Shown: one piece after another, positions 60,886 through 64,000 of the stretch
Position numbering within the stretch: position 1 is the first letter of the stretch
Layout of the letters: each line of letters starts with the position of its first letter
DNA from: Flavobacterium psychrophilum
Lineage (GTDB): Bacteria; Bacteroidota; Bacteroidia; Flavobacteriales; Flavobacteriaceae
NCBI GenBank assembly: GCA_945879625.1
Contig: CAMCVA010000006.1
Span: forward strand, 1-64,000
DNA length: 64,000 bases
Direction: 5' to 3'
Position numbers and translations under genes: made by a program
The notes under the pieces: model-generated
Seen by the model: only the letters and a program-made list of their open reading frames with translations
What the model was told of the DNA's origin: nothing
Database searches by the model: none

Positions 60886-62286
60886 ATGGAAAACGAAAAC
60901 ATTGCAGTAGGTTTAGATATCGGAACGACCAAAATCGTAGCCATGATTGGCAAGAAAAACGAGTACGGTAAGTTGGAAATCTTAGGCGTTGGGAAATCCA
61001 AAAGTTTGGGTGTTGCGCGTGGCGTAGTAAATAACATTACGCAAACTATTCAGTCTATTCAGCAAGCTATTTTGGAAGCCGAAAACACCTCGGGCTATCA
61101 AATTAAAGATGTGGTGGTGGGTATTGCCGGCCAACACATCCGCAGTATACAGCACAGCGATTACATTAGTCGACCAAATTCTGACGAAGTGATTGGCGGA
61201 AAAGACATTGAGTTGTTGATTAACCAAGTGAATAAATTGGCTATGTTGCCCGGAGAAGAAATTATTCACGTCTTGCCACAAGAATTTAAAATTGATGGCC
61301 AATCCGATATCAAAGAGCCTATTGGCATGTATGGCGGACGTTTAGAAAGTTCTTTTCATGTGGTAGTTGGACAAGCCTCATCGATACGCAACATTGGCCG
61401 TTGTATTCAGAATTCAGGTATTGAATTGTCGGGACTTACGCTAGAACCATTAGCTTCAGCTGACGCCGTTTTGAGTCAAGAAGAGAAAGAGGCCGGAGTT
61501 GCCTTGATTGATATAGGCGGTGGGACCACCGATTTGGCTATCTTCAAAGACGGCATCATTCGCCACACGGCTGTGATTCCATTTGGCGGAAACATCATTA
61601 CCGAAGACATCAAAGAAGGATGCTCGATTATCGAAAAACAAGCCGAATTACTCAAAGTTAAATTTGGATCAGCTTGGCCAGGAGAGAACAAAGACAATGA
61701 AATTGTATCTATTCCCGGCTTACGCGGCAGAGATCCGAAAGAAATATCCCTCAAAAATTTATCCAAAATTATCCATGCCCGTGTGGTGGAAATCATCGAG
61801 CAAGTGTTTGCTGAGATTCGCGCTTATGGACATGAAGATCCCCGTAAAAAATTAATTGCAGGTATTGTATTAACTGGTGGTGGAGCCAATTTGAAGCACA
61901 TCAAACAATTGGTTGAGTACATTACGGGAATGGATACTCGCATTGGCTATCCCAATGAACATTTGGCCGGAAACTCCAATGTGGAATTTTCAAGTCCCTT
62001 GTATGCCACTGCCGTAGGGTTGATGATGAACAGCATCGAAAACAAAACGCAAAGTGCCGTACGCATCGAACGCGTACCAGAAAAAGTATCGCCGCCAAAT
62101 GATTATGCGCAGCTGCCGGCAGTTGAAGTAAAATTGACAGAAACATTAGAATCAGAAGTAGAACAAGTTCCTGTGGACGTAACAGGAAAGGAGACAGCCA
62201 AGCCCGAGTCATCCGAAGGCTTAGTTAAAAATATTTTCAACAATTATTTCGTCAAGTTGAAAGATTTTCTAGAAAACGCAGAATAG
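60886..62286 (+). CDS. ftsA: Cell division protein FtsA
   Basis: A 466-residue actin-like ATPase that tethers FtsZ to the membrane and recruits other divisome parts. GLDIGTTKIVAMIG (8-21, phosphate 1), IDIGGGTTDLAIFKDG near 207 (phosphate 2), and VLTGGGANLKHI near 325 (adenosine). The C-terminus shows a Pro/Glu-rich linker (390-440) and ends with the amphipathic helix NIFNNYFVKLKDFLENAE for membrane binding. About 45 residues longer than E. coli FtsA (420), due to the linker. Confidence 0.96.
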   Translation: MENENIAVGLDIGTTKIVAMIGKKNEYGKLEILGVGKSKSLGVARGVVNNITQTIQSIQQAILEAENTSGYQIKDVVVGIAGQHIRSIQHSDYISRPNSDEVIGGKDIELLINQVNKLAMLPGEEIIHVLPQEFKIDGQSDIKEPIGMYGGRLESSFHVVVGQASSIRNIGRCIQNSGIELSGLTLEPLASADAVLSQEEKEAGVALIDIGGGTTDLAIFKDGIIRHTAVIPFGGNIITEDIKEGCSIIEKQAELLKVKFGSAWPGENKDNEIVSIPGLRGRDPKEISLKNLSKIIHARVVEIIEQVFAEIRAYGHEDPRKKLIAGIVLTGGGANLKHIKQLVEYITGMDTRIGYPNEHLAGNSNVEFSSPLYATAVGLMMNSIENKTQSAVRIERVPEKVSPPNDYAQLPAVEVKLTETLESEVEQVPVDVTGKETAKPESSEGLVKNIFNNYFVKLKDFLENAE

Positions 62287-62326
62287 TACAAGACCAAAAT
62301 AAAGAATTCAAAAAAAACCAAAAAGT

Positions 62327-64000
62327 ATGACAAGCAACTCAGATTTTGGAAGTATCTCATTTGATTTACCAAAAAACCAATCAAATGTGATTAAAGTGAT
62401 CGGTGTAGGTGGCGGCGGAAGCAATGCCATCAACCACATGTTTAAGCAAGGAATTAAAGGGGTAGACTTTATTGTCTGCAACACCGATTCGCAAGCGCTA
62501 CAAAACAGTGCTGTACCCAATAAAATTCAACTCGGCGTGCACCTCACCGAAGGTCTTGGGGCAGGAGCAAATCCCGAAGTTGGACAACAATCAGCTATTG
62601 AGAGCATCGCCGACATCGAAAAAATGTTGGATAGCAACACCAAAATGGTTTTCATTACAGCCGGAATGGGCGGTGGAACCGGAACAGGTGCTGCGCCAGT
62701 AATTGCTCAATTGGCCAAAGAACGCGACATTCTCACCGTGGGTATTGTAACCAAACCCTTCCAGTTTGAAGGAAAAGTGCGTTACGAACAAGCCTTGTTG
62801 GGTGTAGAAAAATTGCGTAAACAAGTCGATTCCTTAATCGTGATTAACAACAACAAGCTGAGAGAAGTATACGGCAATTTAGGTTTTAAAGAAGGTTTCT
62901 CTAAAGCGGATGAAGTTTTGGCAACGGCCTCTAGAGGAATTGCTGAGGTGATTACGCACCACTACACACAAAACATCGACTTAAAAGACGCCAAAACAGT
63001 TTTGTCCAATAGTGGAACTGCTATCATGGGATCGGCTACTGCCACTGGTGATAACAGAGCTAAAAACGCCATTGTAGCGGCCTTGGATTCGCCGTTATTA
63101 GACGACAATAAAATTACCGGAGCCAAAAACGTATTGTTGCTTATCGTTTCTGGAACCAATGAAATTACCATCGACGAGATTGGTGAAATTAATGACCACA
63201 TTCAAGCAGAAGCTGGTTTTAATGCCAATATCATTATGGGAGTTGGCGATGACGAAACCTTAGGGGATGCTGTGGCAGTGACCATTATAGCCACCGGATT
63301 CAATCCTGAACAACAAAAAGAAATTATCAATACCGCGCCCAATAAAATCATCCATACGCTTGATGGCGAACAACAATTGGTACAAGATCTGACCGCCAAA
63401 AACGTAGATTCATTTGCCAATCCTTTGGATGAAATCATTCAAGAATCTGCGCAAAAAATAGTATTCGAATTACTCGAAGACGAAGAAATTGTAGCTGAAA
63501 AAGAACCCGAAATTCAAGAAAATGAGTTGTTGTTTATCTCCGAATACATCAAAAGTTTAGATGTAACCTTTGAGATTGTATCGCCAGCAAAACCATTGGC
63601 ATTCGAAATTGAATCGGCGTTACCCGCTGTGAATGAAATTCCGGTTTTTGAACACCAAGTTGTGGCCAAACAAGAGCAAGTTGCTTTTACCTTTGATTTG
63701 CCGCTTGCCAAAGCTGAACCCGAAGTGGACGAAAACAAAATCTTGTTTGAGCTAACCAACGAAACCAAAAACATCGTCGTGAATCAGCCGGTACAGGTGG
63801 TTCCCATGACTGAATTAAACGAAAATGGGGTGATTAAATATTCGCTAGAAGAGTACATGGAACTAGAAAGTGATCTATTGACCTCCAAACCAGTGGCCGA
63901 AGTACAAGAGCCAATTGCTCCAGAATTGGACATCACCATGAAAGTGGCTGAACCGGTTGCTTTTTCTCCTGCCTATGACGAAGTTTCTCCTATAGAAATG
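62327..64000 (+). CDS. ftsZ: Cell division GTPase FtsZ (C-terminal end outside window)
   Basis: A tubulin-like GTPase that forms the Z ring. 558 residues are visible and the frame is still open at the end. GTPase domain about 15-325: IGVGGGGSNAINHM (nucleotide loop), tubulin signature GMGGGTGTGAAPVIAQL near 110, NFADV-type T7 region around 210 (EIGEINDHIQ). A long acidic linker (about 330 onward) is rich in Glu, Val and Pro with repeated AEPVAF-like phrases. E. coli FtsZ is 383 residues; the long linker is typical of Flavobacteriia. The final FtsA-binding tail is not seen. Confidence 0.96.
   Translation, partial: MTSNSDFGSISFDLPKNQSNVIKVIGVGGGGSNAINHMFKQGIKGVDFIVCNTDSQALQNSAVPNKIQLGVHLTEGLGAGANPEVGQQSAIESIADIEKMLDSNTKMVFITAGMGGGTGTGAAPVIAQLAKERDILTVGIVTKPFQFEGKVRYEQALLGVEKLRKQVDSLIVINNNKLREVYGNLGFKEGFSKADEVLATASRGIAEVITHHYTQNIDLKDAKTVLSNSGTAIMGSATATGDNRAKNAIVAALDSPLLDDNKITGAKNVLLLIVSGTNEITIDEIGEINDHIQAEAGFNANIIMGVGDDETLGDAVAVTIIATGFNPEQQKEIINTAPNKIIHTLDGEQQLVQDLTAKNVDSFANPLDEIIQESAQKIVFELLEDEEIVAEKEPEIQENELLFISEYIKSLDVTFEIVSPAKPLAFEIESALPAVNEIPVFEHQVVAKQEQVAFTFDLPLAKAEPEVDENKILFELTNETKNIVVNQPVQVVPMTELNENGVIKYSLEEYMELESDLLTSKPVAEVQEPIAPELDITMKVAEPVAFSPAYDEVSPIEM

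Overview
The window is core chromosome of a flavobacterium (family Flavobacteriaceae, Flavobacterium or a close relative). The evidence is gliding genes gldB and gldC, a type IX secretion (T9SS) plug protein and a T9SS-sorted exoprotein, a DPP11-type S46 peptidase, a FolK-deoxynucleoside kinase fusion, a Bacteroidota-style division and cell-wall (dcw) cluster, and at least 20 perfect copies of the Bacteroidota -7 promoter element TAnnTTTG. I see no prophage, insertion sequence, CRISPR array, rRNA or foreign island.

Layout. 1-8.7 kb: mutS (5' part only), a secreted DUF1573 protein, a TrmH-type methylase, the folK-dNK fusion, sppA with an AsmA-like protein, and a tiny Ala-rich lipoprotein. 8.9-14.7 kb: a waaA-dpp11 pair, a DegT aminotransferase and galE (surface glycan supply). 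14.8-19.9 kb: a leftward run of desaturase, aspartate-type aminotransferase, purT and fabD, with rsmG divergent. 20-27.4 kb: a T9SS-secreted alpha/beta hydrolase, a P5C dehydrogenase, the T9SS plug protein with apaG, a methyltransferase and map. 27.5-33.3 kb: a 34-codon gene remnant, gpmI, an outer-membrane DUF5916 protein, a GNAT enzyme, tRNA-Gly with a 60-bp downstream duplication, and pepE. 33.4-41.7 kb: two envelope proteins of unknown role, an M1 peptidase, tatA, a PAP2 phosphatase, an O-methyltransferase, rlmN, a lipoprotein and a polyprenyl synthase. 41.8-48.2 kb: dnaG, a NarL-type regulator, nadE, gldBC, engB and an alpha/beta hydrolase. 48.4 kb to the end: dcw cluster mraZ-rsmH-ftsL-ftsI-murE-mraY-murD-ftsW-murG-murC-ftsQ-ftsA-ftsZ (ftsZ runs off the end; murF and ddl are absent).

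How it fits together. The last 15 kb is one rightward unit that makes lipid II and the divisome. It appears to be controlled by MraZ through four phased AAAGTGGTAA-like boxes just upstream. gldBC, the plug protein, the sorted hydrolase, DPP11 and the M1 peptidase reflect the gliding, protein-secreting and peptide-feeding lifestyle of the group.

Most notable: the MraZ operator array; a DnaG whose four zinc ligands are all replaced; a REP-like repeat family whose arms are conserved but whose hairpin core is rebuilt in each copy and which sits on gene stop codons; a perfect 60-bp duplication of the tRNA-Gly 3' end plus terminator; a CoA-transferase-like gene apparently collapsed to 34 codons; and promoters so close to the start codon that rlmN and the polyprenyl synthase are probably translated from nearly leaderless mRNAs. 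No clearly new multi-gene system was found.
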